Of a stretch of DNA of 64,000 nt, positions 8,555 to 17,767 are shown piece by piece; within the stretch, counting starts at the first letter, position 1, and each line of letters starts with the position of its first letter. The notes beneath the pieces were generated by a model. It saw nothing but the letters and a program-made list of their open reading frames with translations. It was not told where the DNA came from and searched no databases. Source of the DNA: Stutzerimonas stutzeri. Its GTDB lineage: Bacteria; Pseudomonadota; Gammaproteobacteria; Pseudomonadales; Pseudomonadaceae. The stretch covers positions 372,001-436,000 of the forward strand of contig DDKB01000008.1 of assembly GCA_002339675.1 (NCBI GenBank), written 5' to 3'. The position numbers and the translations under genes were made by a program.

Positions 8555-10567
8555 CTACTTGAGGTCTGGGTCCGGGGCGTCCGCAGTGATCCGCCAGATG
8601 CCGAACGGCAGGTGCCAGGGCTCGATGCGCATCCACTGGGTCTTGCCGTACCAGGTCCAGCGGTGGCCATTCATGAGGTCCTCGCCGCGGGTCTCGGCAT
8701 GGTCGGGCAAGCCCAGCTCCCACAGCGGCAATTCGAAATGGGCTTCCTGGGCGTTATGGGGGTCCAGGCTGATGGCCACGAGGATGAAGTTCTTGCGGTC
8801 CGGGGTCCGCTTGCCGAAGAAGAAGATGTTGTCGTTGTAGGCCGTGTAGGCCTCGAAGCCGAGGTGCGTCTGCAGCGCCGGATTCTGCCGGCGGATGCGG
8901 TTGAGCTGGGCGATCTCGGCCACGATGTTGCCCGGCGCGTGGTAGTCGCGGACGCGGATCTCATACTTCTCCGAGTCCAGGTATTCCTCCTTGCCAGGGA
9001 TTGCGGCCGATTCGCACAGCTCGAAGCCGGAGTACATGCCCCACAGGCCCGACCCCATGGTCGCCAGCGCCGCGCGGATAAGGAAGCCCGCGCGCCCGGA
9101 GTCATGCAGGAAGAACGGGTTGATGTCCGGCGTGTTGACGAAGAAATTGGGCCGATAGCAGTCGCGCAGCGGATGCTCGTTGAGCTCGGTGAAGTACTCG
9201 CTGAGCTCGGCCTTGTTATTGCGCCAGGTGAAATAGGTGTAGCTCTGGTTGAAGCCCACCTTGCCCAGGCGCGCCATCATTGCCGGCCGGGTGAAGGCTT
9301 CGGAGAGGAACATCACGTCCGGGTCGCGCTCTCGGATATCGGCGATCATCCATTCCCAGAACGGCAGCGGCTTGGTGTGCGGGTTGTCGACGCGGAAGAT
9401 CTTCACGCCCTGCTCCACCCAGTGCCAGACCACGTCACGCAGGGCAATCCACAGATCGGGCATGGCGTCTTCGGCGTAGAAGTCGACGTTGACGATGTCC
9501 TGGTATTTCTTCGGCGGGTTTTCCGCGTAGCGAATGGTGCCGTCCGGACGCCAGGAGAACCAGCCCGGGTGCTCCTTGAGCCAGGGGTGGTCCTGGGAGC
9601 ACTGAATGGCGAAGTCCAGGGCGATTTCCAGACCGTGCTCGGCTGCCGCGGCAACCAGGTCGCGGAAGTCCTGCAGCGTGCCCAGCTCGGGGTGCACCGC
9701 GTCGTGCCCGCCCGCCTCGCTGCCGATCGCGTAAGGGCTGCCGGGATCGTTGGGGCCGGCCTCAAGCGTGTTGTTGCGGCCCTTGCGGTGCTGCCGACCG
9801 ATGGGGTGGATGGGCGTGAAATAGAGCACGTCGAAGCCCATGTCGCGAATCGCCGGCAGGCGCTTGTGCACGTCGCGAAAGGTGCCGTGCCGGTTCGGGT
9901 CGTCGGTTTCCGAGCGCGGGAACAGCTCGTACCAGCTGGCGAAAATCGACAGCGGGCGCTCCACCTCCACCGGGAAGACCTCGCTGCGGCTGCAATGCTC
10001 GCGCGGATCGGCATCGGCCATGGCGGCGGCCGTCTCGCTGGAAAGCATCACCGAGACCCGCTCGTCATCCAGGTGGCAGGTGCCCAGGCGATGCAGCAGA
10101 TCATCGATGATCGCCTTGGTCTCGCCGTGTGCACGGGCACTGGCCCGCTCGAGCAGCAGTCGGCCCTCCTCCAGTTCGAGCTGCACCGCTACGCCGGCGG
10201 CGTGTTTTTTCGACAGTTCGTAGCGGTAGGTTTCGTAGATGTCCCACCAGGCTTCGATCATGAATTCATGGGACGCCACCTGGGTCGGCGTGAACTGGCC
10301 TTCCCAGCTGTCATTGCCGATCAGCTTCAGGCGCGCACGGCGCCAGCTGTCCTCGCCCTTGACGCGCCAGCAGATCGACGCGGCCAATTGGTCGTGGCCG
10401 TCGGCGAAAACCTTGCTGCTGACGGTGACCGGCTGGCCGATGATCGCCTTGGCCGCGAAACGTCCGCCGTCGAGGGTCGGCTGCGTGGACTCGATGGCAA
10501 TACGGGGCATTTGCAGGGCTTGTTCAAGACGGGGATGGATCGTGGCATGGGGCTGTGCATCGTTCAT
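8555..10567 (-). CDS. glgE: Alpha-1,4-glucan:maltose-1-phosphate maltosyltransferase GlgE
   Basis: The start at 10567 gives 670 residues and has AGGAGC eight bases upstream; the frame extends further without a comparable site. The GH13 subfamily 3 signature is clear: IFRVDNPHTKPLPFWEW near residue 392 carries the nucleophile Asp, and FLSEAFTRP carries the acid Glu. GlgE transfers maltosyl units from maltose-1-phosphate onto alpha-glucan chains. It lies first in the minus-strand order glgE, treS, glgB, separated from treS by 143 bases in which I see no gene. Confidence 0.95.
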   Translation of the reverse strand: MNDAQPHATIHPRLEQALQMPRIAIESTQPTLDGGRFAAKAIIGQPVTVSSKVFADGHDQLAASICWRVKGEDSWRRARLKLIGNDSWEGQFTPTQVASHEFMIEAWWDIYETYRYELSKKHAAGVAVQLELEEGRLLLERASARAHGETKAIIDDLLHRLGTCHLDDERVSVMLSSETAAAMADADPREHCSRSEVFPVEVERPLSIFASWYELFPRSETDDPNRHGTFRDVHKRLPAIRDMGFDVLYFTPIHPIGRQHRKGRNNTLEAGPNDPGSPYAIGSEAGGHDAVHPELGTLQDFRDLVAAAAEHGLEIALDFAIQCSQDHPWLKEHPGWFSWRPDGTIRYAENPPKKYQDIVNVDFYAEDAMPDLWIALRDVVWHWVEQGVKIFRVDNPHTKPLPFWEWMIADIRERDPDVMFLSEAFTRPAMMARLGKVGFNQSYTYFTWRNNKAELSEYFTELNEHPLRDCYRPNFFVNTPDINPFFLHDSGRAGFLIRAALATMGSGLWGMYSGFELCESAAIPGKEEYLDSEKYEIRVRDYHAPGNIVAEIAQLNRIRRQNPALQTHLGFEAYTAYNDNIFFFGKRTPDRKNFILVAISLDPHNAQEAHFELPLWELGLPDHAETRGEDLMNGHRWTWYGKTQWMRIEPWHLPFGIWRITADAPDPDLK

Positions 10568-10764
10568 CGAACGGGCTCCTGACGCGTGATCGGTGCGAAA
10601 CGGCAACGCCGACCGCTCGGGCGCTGTGCCGAGCCAGTCGGGCTGTCGTTGGGAAGTCTCGGCGTGGCGGGCTTTCCCGGACTCTGTTCTTCCGAACCAA
10701 GGGAGGCGCGAAAAGTTCAGCACAAAACACGGCGCCTCAGCGCCGCAGCGCGAGCGGTACGGCC

Positions 10765-10783
10765 GCCGGACGGGCCGTCCGGC
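10765..10783. repeat. 19-base GC-rich perfect palindrome between glgE and the epimerase gene
   Basis: GCCGGACGGGCCGTCCGGC is perfectly self-complementary around one central base. It lies downstream of the epimerase gene stop and upstream of glgE, both on the minus strand. No T-run follows on the minus strand, so a terminator function is only possible. Confidence 0.4.
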
Positions 10784-10822
10784 AGGCGCGACAGAAGTAG
10801 GGTCTAACGTGGTGGCGGGCGT

Positions 10823-11728
10823 TCAGTTCGCCAGGGCGACATCGAGCCGGCAATCGACCTGCAATCGCTCGCCGGGCGCCAGCAGCCGCATGCCGTTGCC
10901 CTGCGGGTCGGGCATGTTCAGCGCATTGTTGGCGTGGCTGACCGGCTCGACAGCGAAGAAGCCGAGTTCGGCCGGCGGGGTAAAGACCACCAGGTGGCTG
11001 AGCGCCTCGCCCGCGCTCAGGCTCAGTTGCACGCCCTGCCCTGGCCAGCGGATGCCGACCGGCCCGCGCCGGCCGACGAAACAGTTGTCGAGCCCGGGCG
11101 CGTCGAGAGGCCGTTCGACGGTGAAATCCCAGACGGACGGGATCGCCATCAGGTTTGCCGGCAGCCCCTGCGCGTCGTTCTGCCAGACCGTTTCGGCCGT
11201 GAAACGAAGCGCGCAGCCGTCATGCCGCGGGAAATACGGGTGCCAGCCCAGCCCCGCCGGCGCCGGTCGGCTGTCGACATTGAGCAGGGTCATCTGCAAG
11301 GCAAGGCTTGTTTCGCTGAGGTGCAGGCGGTGCTCGAGGTCGAAGGCAAACGGCCAGTCCATCTGCGCCTCGCCCTCGGGCCAGTGCGACAGACGCAGGG
11401 TCAGCCGATCCGGGGTCTGCTCCGTCACCGTCCAGGGGCGTTTCCAGGCGACGCCGTGGATCGGCAGCGGATGGTCGGCGGACAGCCGGCGCAGCGGATA
11501 GCGCACGCCGTCCTGCTCGAAGGCGGCCTCGCCCACCCGGTTGGAGAACGGCGCCAGCACGAAGCAGCCGGTGCGCCGCACGCTGTCGCTGCCGTCCCAG
11601 GGGCGCAACAGGTCGAAGCCGGCCAGGCTCAAGTGGGTAATGGCGCCGCCCAGCACCGGGCATACCCGCAGCCGCATCGCGCCCTGTTGCAGTTCGATTT
11701 CAGGCAGTGCGGGGAAGGTGCTGGGCAT
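10823..11728 (-). CDS. Aldose 1-epimerase family protein (GalM-like)
   Basis: The ATG at 11726-11728 is preceded by GGAGC and gives 301 residues, close to the family size. The sequence has the GalM-like fold pattern: AGFDLLRPWDG near the N-terminus, a central HGVAWKRPWTV with the family His, and GLGWHPYFP with another conserved His. A C-terminal VVFTPPAELGFFAVEPVSHANNA stretch carries the acidic residue region. Such enzymes interconvert alpha and beta anomers of hexoses. Its substrate cannot be read from sequence; it may serve the sugar-acid genes or the neighbouring glucan genes. Confidence 0.8.
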   Translation of the reverse strand: MPSTFPALPEIELQQGAMRLRVCPVLGGAITHLSLAGFDLLRPWDGSDSVRRTGCFVLAPFSNRVGEAAFEQDGVRYPLRRLSADHPLPIHGVAWKRPWTVTEQTPDRLTLRLSHWPEGEAQMDWPFAFDLEHRLHLSETSLALQMTLLNVDSRPAPAGLGWHPYFPRHDGCALRFTAETVWQNDAQGLPANLMAIPSVWDFTVERPLDAPGLDNCFVGRRGPVGIRWPGQGVQLSLSAGEALSHLVVFTPPAELGFFAVEPVSHANNALNMPDPQGNGMRLLAPGERLQVDCRLDVALAN

Positions 11729-11937
11729 GTGGCTTGCTCCGGTTGTGATTCGTGGCTCGTGCGTGCAGCAGCATGGGCAGCCGCGCAGCAGTGGAACGGA
11801 CTCGGGGTGCGCCGCCCGCCTGCACGCGGGTGGCCTGCAGGCGGGGCGGCGCCGGGGTTGGTGAATGCCGATCCGGGTTCGTGGCCCGGGCGGGCGGCGG
11901 CCACAGCCGCCTCCGTCGTCGTGCAGGGTCGCTGCGT

Positions 11938-12867
11938 TCAGACGGCTGTCAGCACCTCGCCGCGCGCTAGAAACGCACGCAGGTTGGCAAACAGCAGTTC
12001 CTCCATGGCCAGCCGGGTTTCCTCGGTGGCGCTGCCGATGTGCGGCAGCAGGACGACATTGGGCAGGTCGAACAGCGCCTGCGGGACCTCCGGTTCGCGG
12101 GCGTAGACATCCAGCCCAGCGCCGCCCAGCCGACCGTCGCACAACGCATCGACCAGCGCCGCCTCGTCGACCACCGAGCCACGCGAGACGTTGATCAGCG
12201 CGCCCTTTTCGCCCAGCGCATCAAGCACCGGGCGGTCAATCAGGTGATGGGTGCCCGGCCCACCCGGGCAGGTCAGCACAAGGAAGTCGCTCCAGCGCGC
12301 CAGATCCACCAAGCTGGCCGCGTAGTCGTACGCGCTGCCTTCGACCGGGCGACGGTTGTGGTAGCGCACTTCCATGTCGAAGCCGCTGGAGCGCCTGGCC
12401 ACCGCCTCGCCGATGCGCCCAAGGCCGACGATGCCGAGCTTCTTGCCGCTAACCCGGCGCGCCAGCGGCAGGCCACCGGCGGGCCACTGCCCGGCCCGCA
12501 CGAAACGGTCGGCCCGCGACAGCTGGCGGGCACAGTCGATGACCAGGCCGAACGCCAGGTCGGCAACGCAGTCGTTGAGCACGTCGGGCGTGTTACTTAC
12601 CGGTATGCCGCGGGCCCTGGCCGCAGCCACGTCGATCGCGTCGTAGCCAACGCCAAAACTGATGATGGCGCGCAGCGCGGGCAGCCGTTCGATCAATGCC
12701 GCGTGGCAGCCGAAGCGCGCCGAGGTCACCACGATCTCGATGCGCTCTGCCTCGCGCTCGACCAGGGCGTCGCCGCCCGCGTCCCAGTAGCGCAACACCT
12801 CGTGTTCCGCGGCCAGGCCACGGTTGAATCGTTCAGTCAGGGGGCCGATCTGGAGTATGCAGGTCAC
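11938..12867 (-). CDS. D-isomer-specific 2-hydroxyacid dehydrogenase (glyoxylate/hydroxypyruvate reductase-like)
   Basis: The product of 309 residues shows the NAD(P)-binding motif GIVGLGRIGEAVARR in the middle and the family catalytic Arg, Glu and His (NVSRGSVVDEAAL, LDVYAREPEVP, VLLPHIGSATEET). It starts with GTG at 12865-12867, overlapping the stop of the upstream FAD oxidoreductase gene in a GTGA junction. The family reduces 2-keto acids such as glyoxylate, hydroxypyruvate or 2-ketogluconate. Its link to an FAD-type D-2-hydroxyacid oxidase suggests a keto acid/D-hydroxyacid cycle, but the substrate is unknown. Confidence 0.85.
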   Translation of the reverse strand: MTCILQIGPLTERFNRGLAAEHEVLRYWDAGGDALVEREAERIEIVVTSARFGCHAALIERLPALRAIISFGVGYDAIDVAAARARGIPVSNTPDVLNDCVADLAFGLVIDCARQLSRADRFVRAGQWPAGGLPLARRVSGKKLGIVGLGRIGEAVARRSSGFDMEVRYHNRRPVEGSAYDYAASLVDLARWSDFLVLTCPGGPGTHHLIDRPVLDALGEKGALINVSRGSVVDEAALVDALCDGRLGGAGLDVYAREPEVPQALFDLPNVVLLPHIGSATEETRLAMEELLFANLRAFLARGEVLTAV

Positions 12868-14309
12868 GGGATACCTCGTTCGGTGGCCGGGGGTGACTTA
12901 AGCACCTTGCCCGGGTTCATCAGGCCCTGTGGGTCCAGGGTGCTCTTGATGGCGTGCATCAGCGCCAGCTCCAGCGCCGCCTTGTGCTGCCGGGCGGCGG
13001 CCAGTTTGCTCTGGCCGAGGCCGTGTTCGGCGCTGATGCTACCGGCGAAACGTGCGGTGGCGTCGTAGATCAGCCGGGTGATCGCCGCCTGTTGTGCCTT
13101 GAACGGCGCATCCTCGGTGCCGATCGGCTTGCTGATGTTGTAGTGCAGGTTGCCGTCGCCCACATGCCCGTAGGCGACGATGCGGACTCCGGGAAATTGC
13201 GCGTGCAGTTGCCCGTCGGTGGTCTCGATGAACGCGGGGATGCAGCTCACCGGCACGCTGATGTCGTGCTTGAGGCTCGGGCCTTCGTGGTTCTGCGCTT
13301 CGGAGATTCCTTCACGCAGCTTCCACAGCGCCGCCACCTGCGCTTCGCTGCCGGCCAGCACCGCATCGTCCACCCAGCCGCGCGGCAGCGCCTCGCTCAC
13401 CGCGGCCTCCAGCAACGCATTGAGCGGCGCCTCGGTCTGGGTGTCGCTGAGCTCGATCAGGACGTACCAGGGGTGCGCGCTGGCGAAGGGATCGCTGCAA
13501 CCGGCCACGTGCCGCAGCACGAACTCCAGGCTCTGCCTCGACATCAGCTCGAAACCGGTCAGGCGATCGCCACAGAGGCCGCGCACCAGGCCGATCAGTG
13601 CCACTGCCGCCTGTGCGTCGGGCAGCGCCAGCCAGGCGGTGGTGCGGCTGCGCACGGCTGGGTAGAGCTTGAGCACGGCGGCGGTGATGATCCCGAGGGT
13701 ACCTTCCGAACCGATGAACAGGTGCTTGAGGTCGTAGCCGGTGTTGTCCTTACGCAACGCGCGCAGGCCGTGCCAGACCTGCCCGTCGGGCAGCACCACT
13801 TCCAGCCCCAGGGTCAGGTCACGCATGTTGCCGTAGCGCAACACCGCGGTGCCGCCGGCGTTCGTGGCGAGGTTGCCGCCGACCGTGCAACTGCCCTGCG
13901 CGCCGAGGGAAAGCGGAAACAAGCGCCCTGCCTCGGCCGCTGCGGCCTGGAGGGTCTGCAGGATCACCCCGGCCTCGACGGTGATGGTTTCGTTGGCCGT
14001 GTCGATTTCGCGAATCCGGTTCAGGCGAGTCAGCGAGAGCACCACCTGGGTACCGCTGTCATCGGGGATCGAGCCACCACACAGCCCCGTATTGCCGCCT
14101 TGCGGCACCACGGCGATACGCCGCTCGTGGCACAGGCGCACCACGGCGGCCAGTTGTTCGGTTGTCGCCGGCCGCACAACCAGCGCCGCCTTGCCGCGAT
14201 ACGCGTTGCGCCAGTCGCTGAGGTAGCTGGCCATTCGCTCTGGGTCGCAGACGATTCCGGCAGGTCCGACGATGGCTTCGAGCGCATGCCGCAAGGTGTG
14301 GGCGTTCAT
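12864..14309 (-). CDS. FAD-binding D-2-hydroxyacid dehydrogenase (GlcD/D2HGDH type)
   Basis: This 481-residue protein has an N-terminal FAD_binding_4 (PCMH) domain with VVPQGGNTGLCGGS near residues 65-80 and AGVILQ, then a FAD-oxidase C-terminal domain with YGHVGDGNLHYNIS and SAEHGLGQSK, which carries the conserved His residues. It resembles D-2-hydroxyglutarate, D-lactate or glycolate dehydrogenases and should pass electrons to a flavoprotein or quinone. GGAGTTGCC precedes the ATG. It forms a pair with the downstream 2-hydroxyacid dehydrogenase gene and follows garD by 184 bases on the same strand. Confidence 0.87.
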   Translation of the reverse strand: MNAHTLRHALEAIVGPAGIVCDPERMASYLSDWRNAYRGKAALVVRPATTEQLAAVVRLCHERRIAVVPQGGNTGLCGGSIPDDSGTQVVLSLTRLNRIREIDTANETITVEAGVILQTLQAAAAEAGRLFPLSLGAQGSCTVGGNLATNAGGTAVLRYGNMRDLTLGLEVVLPDGQVWHGLRALRKDNTGYDLKHLFIGSEGTLGIITAAVLKLYPAVRSRTTAWLALPDAQAAVALIGLVRGLCGDRLTGFELMSRQSLEFVLRHVAGCSDPFASAHPWYVLIELSDTQTEAPLNALLEAAVSEALPRGWVDDAVLAGSEAQVAALWKLREGISEAQNHEGPSLKHDISVPVSCIPAFIETTDGQLHAQFPGVRIVAYGHVGDGNLHYNISKPIGTEDAPFKAQQAAITRLIYDATARFAGSISAEHGLGQSKLAAARQHKAALELALMHAIKSTLDPQGLMNPGKVLKSPPATERGIP

Positions 14310-14493
14310 GGCAACTCCATGTGGGAAATTGGCAGGTGTTACTGACCGGTCGTTCAGCGAGTTCGCCTTCCTCCGCGGAAACCGAACTCAAGGTCGCGGG
14401 CAGAGCCCTCTCCTACAGGCAATCCACCGGCGCTTTGTGGGCACTGGCTCTGCCTGCGACCCGCGACGAACAGCGCAACCGGCACGCCCCTTA

Positions 14494-16059
14494 TCAGGTA
14501 ATCGGCGCTGGGTTGAACAGCACGATGTCATTGTGCAGCCTGTGCTGCTCGGCCCAGGTCTTCTTGCGACCGCTGGCGACATCCAGGTAGTAGTGGAACA
14601 GCTCCCAGCCCAGCTCCTCGAGGGTCGCGCGGCCCGTGGCGATACGGCCGGCGTCGATGTCGATCAGATCCGGCCAGCGTTCGGCCAGCTCGGTACGGGT
14701 CGCCACCTTGACCACCGGTGCCATGGCCAGGCCGTACGGCGTGCCGCGGCCGGTGGTGAACACGTGCAGGTTCATCCCGGCGGCCAGCTGAAGCGTGCCG
14801 CACACGAAGTCGCTGGCCGGTGTTGCGCAGAAGATCAACCCTTTGCGATCGACCCGCTCGCCCGGCCCGACCACGCCGTTGATGGCGTTGCTGCCGGATT
14901 TGACGATCGAGCCCAGCGACTTCTCGACGATATTGGACAACCCGCCCTTCTTGTTGCCCGGTGTGGTGTTGGCGCTGCGGTCGGCGGCGCCGCGTTCCAG
15001 GTACTGGTCGTACCAGTCCATCTCGGCGATCAGGGCGTCGGCGACTTCCGTCGACTCGGCGCGGGCGGTGAGCATGTACACCGCGTCGCGCACCTCGGTG
15101 TTCTCGGAAAACATTACGGTGGCGCCGGCGCGCACCAGCAGGTCCGATGCATAGCCCAGCGCCGGGTTGGCGGTGATGCCGGAGAAGGCATCGCTGCCGC
15201 CGCATTGCATGCCCAGCACCAGTTCGGAAGCCGGCACCGTCTCGCGGCGGCGCTGGTCGAGCTTTTTCAGCCGCGTTTCGGCCAGGGTCATGATCTGCTC
15301 GATCATTTCACCGAAGCCGGTGTTGGACTCCTGCAGGCGATAGAGCCAGGGGTTGCGCAGGTCCACCGAAGGATCACCCTCGTGCATCACTTGCTCGGCC
15401 TGTAGCTTCTCGCAGCCGAGGCTGATCACCAGCGCCTCGCCGCCCAGGTTCGGGTTGCGCGCCAGGTTGCGCACAGTGCGGATCGGGATGTAGGCGTCGC
15501 GCGCATTGATGGCCACGCCGCAGCCGTAGCTGTGGGTCAGCGCCACCACGTCATCGACATTGGGGTATTTGGGCAGCAGCTCATCGCGAATGCGCTTGAC
15601 CGCATGTTCCAGCACGCCGGTGACGCACTGCACGGTGGTGCTGATACCGAGGATATTGCGGGTGCCTACTGTGCCGTCGGCGTTGCGATAACCCTCGAAG
15701 GTGTAGCCCTCCAGCGGGGCGAGCCTGTCCGGTACGGCATTGGCGCGCGGCAGGCTATCGAGCGGCGGCGCGCTGGGCATCTTCAACTGGGTTTCCTTCA
15801 CCCATGAGCCACGGCGCAGCGGCTCGAGCGCGTAACCGATGATCTGACCATAGCGGCGTACGGGCTCGCCTTCGGGGATGTCCACCAATGCCACTTTATG
15901 GCTCTGGGGCACGCTTTCGACCGTCACCAGGCCATCCTCGAACCGCGCACCGGTCGGCACACCGCCATCGTTGACTACCACGGCCACGTTGTCCGCCTCG
16001 TTAAGGCGAATGTAACGCGGCGAATCTTGATGTTGAATCAGTTCCACGGTGTCGTTCAT
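14494..16059 (-). CDS. garD: Galactarate dehydratase GarD
   Basis: The 521-residue product matches the UxaA/GarD family over its length (E. coli GarD has 523). An N-terminal SAF-like domain contains DIPEGEPVRRYGQIIGYA near residue 65. It is followed by the iron-dependent hydrolyase core with TRNILGI, LTHSYGCGV and LVLGMQCGGSDAFSGITANPALGYASD, which hold the conserved Cys and metal-site residues. GarD dehydrates meso-galactarate to 5-keto-4-deoxy-D-glucarate. GGAGAC precedes the ATG. It lies downstream of gudD on the same strand with a REP element between them. Confidence 0.92.
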   Translation of the reverse strand: MNDTVELIQHQDSPRYIRLNEADNVAVVVNDGGVPTGARFEDGLVTVESVPQSHKVALVDIPEGEPVRRYGQIIGYALEPLRRGSWVKETQLKMPSAPPLDSLPRANAVPDRLAPLEGYTFEGYRNADGTVGTRNILGISTTVQCVTGVLEHAVKRIRDELLPKYPNVDDVVALTHSYGCGVAINARDAYIPIRTVRNLARNPNLGGEALVISLGCEKLQAEQVMHEGDPSVDLRNPWLYRLQESNTGFGEMIEQIMTLAETRLKKLDQRRRETVPASELVLGMQCGGSDAFSGITANPALGYASDLLVRAGATVMFSENTEVRDAVYMLTARAESTEVADALIAEMDWYDQYLERGAADRSANTTPGNKKGGLSNIVEKSLGSIVKSGSNAINGVVGPGERVDRKGLIFCATPASDFVCGTLQLAAGMNLHVFTTGRGTPYGLAMAPVVKVATRTELAERWPDLIDIDAGRIATGRATLEELGWELFHYYLDVASGRKKTWAEQHRLHNDIVLFNPAPIT

Positions 16060-16140
16060 ATCGGTCTCCGGTCAGCCCGGTTGTTGTTCTGATCTGGTGC
16101 GTTCTGGTCTGGCTCGTTCGTCCAACATACTGCGCACCTT

Positions 16141-16245
16141 GTAGGGTGGGCTTTAGCCCACCGAGTTTCCCGTCTCGAACGTTCATTCCGGTGGGCTGAA
16201 GCCCACCATTTGTGCGCATCACTGGTGGGCTAAAGCCCACCCTAC
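16141..16245. repeat. Composite GTAG-type REP element (BIME-like), three hairpins
   Basis: Two 22-base units at 16141-16162 and 16224-16245 are exact reverse complements. Each begins or ends with GTAG and contains the hairpin GGTGGGCTTTAGCCCACC. A third hairpin with a slightly different loop (GGTGGGCTGAAGCCCACC) lies between them at 16190-16207. A head-to-head pair of REPs with a GTAG tetranucleotide is the pattern mobilised by RAYT tyrosine transposases. It sits in the gudD-garD intergenic space. No RAYT gene is in the window. Confidence 0.88.
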
Positions 16246-16305
16246 ATCGTTTTCGACCGATACCAGTCCGCTCTCGAACCGGCCTAGATCGGGACACAGC
16301 TGCCT

Positions 16306-17649
16306 TCAACGCACCATGCACGGCTTCTTGTTGTTGAAGGTCCATTCCGAAATCAGGTACTGCATGGCGATGGCATCGTCGCGCGCGCCGAGGCCTTTGG
16401 CCAGGTACAGCTCATGGGCTTGTTGCAGCGCATCTTCGTCCAGCTCGACGCCCAGACCCGCCTTGGCCGGAACAGCGACCTTGCCGCCGACGATCTGCAG
16501 CGGCTCGCGGGTCAGGTACTGACCGTCCTGCCAGATCCAGTGGGTGTCGATCGCGGTGATCTTGCCCGGTGCGGCGGCCGCCACGTGGGTGAACATGGCC
16601 AGGGAAATGTCGAAGTGGTTGTTGGAGTGCGAGCCCCAGGTCAGGCCCCAGTCGTTGCACATCTGCGCAACGCGCACCGAGCCGCTCATGGTCCAGAAGT
16701 GCGGATCGGCCAGCGGAATATCCACGGAATTCAGCTGGATGGTATGGCCCATCTGCCGCCAGTCGGTGGCGATCATGTTGGTCGCGGTCGGCAGGCCAGT
16801 GGCACGGCGGAATTCGGCCATCACTTCGCGACCGGAATAGCCGTTCTCGGCGCCGCAAGGGTCTTCGGCGTAGGCCAGCACACCGTGCAGGTCCTTGCAC
16901 AAATCGATGGCTTCAGCCAGCGACCAGGCGCCGTTGGGGTCCAGGGTGATGCGCGCATCGGGGAAGCGCTCGGCCAGCGCGCGGATCGCCTTGACCTCTT
17001 CGCTGCCCGGCAGCACGCCGCCCTTGAGTTTGAAATCCTTGAAACCGTAACGCTCGTAGGCCGCCTCGGCCTGACGTACGACGGTCTCCGGAGTCAGCGC
17101 TTCTTCGTTGCGCACGCGGAACCAGTTGTCGCTGGCGTTCGATTCGTCGCGGTAACCCAGATCAGTCTTGTTGCGGTCGGCAATGAAGAACAGGTAGCCG
17201 AGCATCTCCACTTCGTCGCGCTGCTGGCCGTCACCGAGCAGTGCGGCTACCGGCACGCCGAGGTGCTGGCCGAGCAGGTCGAGCAGTGCCGACTCGATGG
17301 CGGTAATGGCATGAATGGCGATGCGCAGGTCGAAGGTCTGCAAGCCGCGGCCGGCGACATCGCGATCAGCGAAGGCCTTGCGCGCCTGGTTCAGCAGCGC
17401 ATTGAAATTGCCGACTGACTGCCCGACGAGGATGGAACGGGCGTCTTCGAGGGTCTGGCGGATGGCTTCGCCACCGGGGACTTCGCCCACTCCGGTGTTG
17501 CCGGCGCTGTCCTTGAGAACGAGGATGTTGCGGGTGAAATACGGACCATGGGCGCCGCTCAGGTTGAGCAGCATGCTGTCCTGGCCGGCAACCGGGACCA
17601 CCTTGAGTTCGGTGACGACCGGGGCGCCGTGGTTTGCAGAGTTGTTCAT
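16306..17649 (-). CDS. gudD: Glucarate dehydratase GudD
   Basis: Starting at the ATG at 17649 the protein has 447 residues, one more than E. coli GudD. Enolase-superfamily motifs are all present: FKDFKLKGGVLPG holds the KxK catalytic Lys, ITLDPNGAWS and YAEDPCG hold metal ligands, and WGSHSNNHFDISLAMF holds the His/Asp pair. The enzyme converts D-glucarate to 5-keto-4-deoxyglucarate. Upstream on the minus strand, AAGAACAA at 17663-17670 fits the AAnAAnAA Crc/Hfq motif, about 13 bases from the start, suggesting catabolite control. Confidence 0.93.
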   Translation of the reverse strand: MNNSANHGAPVVTELKVVPVAGQDSMLLNLSGAHGPYFTRNILVLKDSAGNTGVGEVPGGEAIRQTLEDARSILVGQSVGNFNALLNQARKAFADRDVAGRGLQTFDLRIAIHAITAIESALLDLLGQHLGVPVAALLGDGQQRDEVEMLGYLFFIADRNKTDLGYRDESNASDNWFRVRNEEALTPETVVRQAEAAYERYGFKDFKLKGGVLPGSEEVKAIRALAERFPDARITLDPNGAWSLAEAIDLCKDLHGVLAYAEDPCGAENGYSGREVMAEFRRATGLPTATNMIATDWRQMGHTIQLNSVDIPLADPHFWTMSGSVRVAQMCNDWGLTWGSHSNNHFDISLAMFTHVAAAAPGKITAIDTHWIWQDGQYLTREPLQIVGGKVAVPAKAGLGVELDEDALQQAHELYLAKGLGARDDAIAMQYLISEWTFNNKKPCMVR

Positions 17650-17767
17650 AGGCGTCTCTCTATTGTTCTTATGGTCCGCGTGGCGGTATGTCAGTGCGCC
17701 ATGGGGCGCCACCCGCCGAGTCGCAGGCGGACTCGCACGGGTGGCGTCGCATGAAACGCGGCGGCGA

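Noticed and set aside
8612..10582. A 656-codon open frame antisense to glgE
   Set aside because: It is the complement of a clear GlgE gene and shows no motif or ribosome site.
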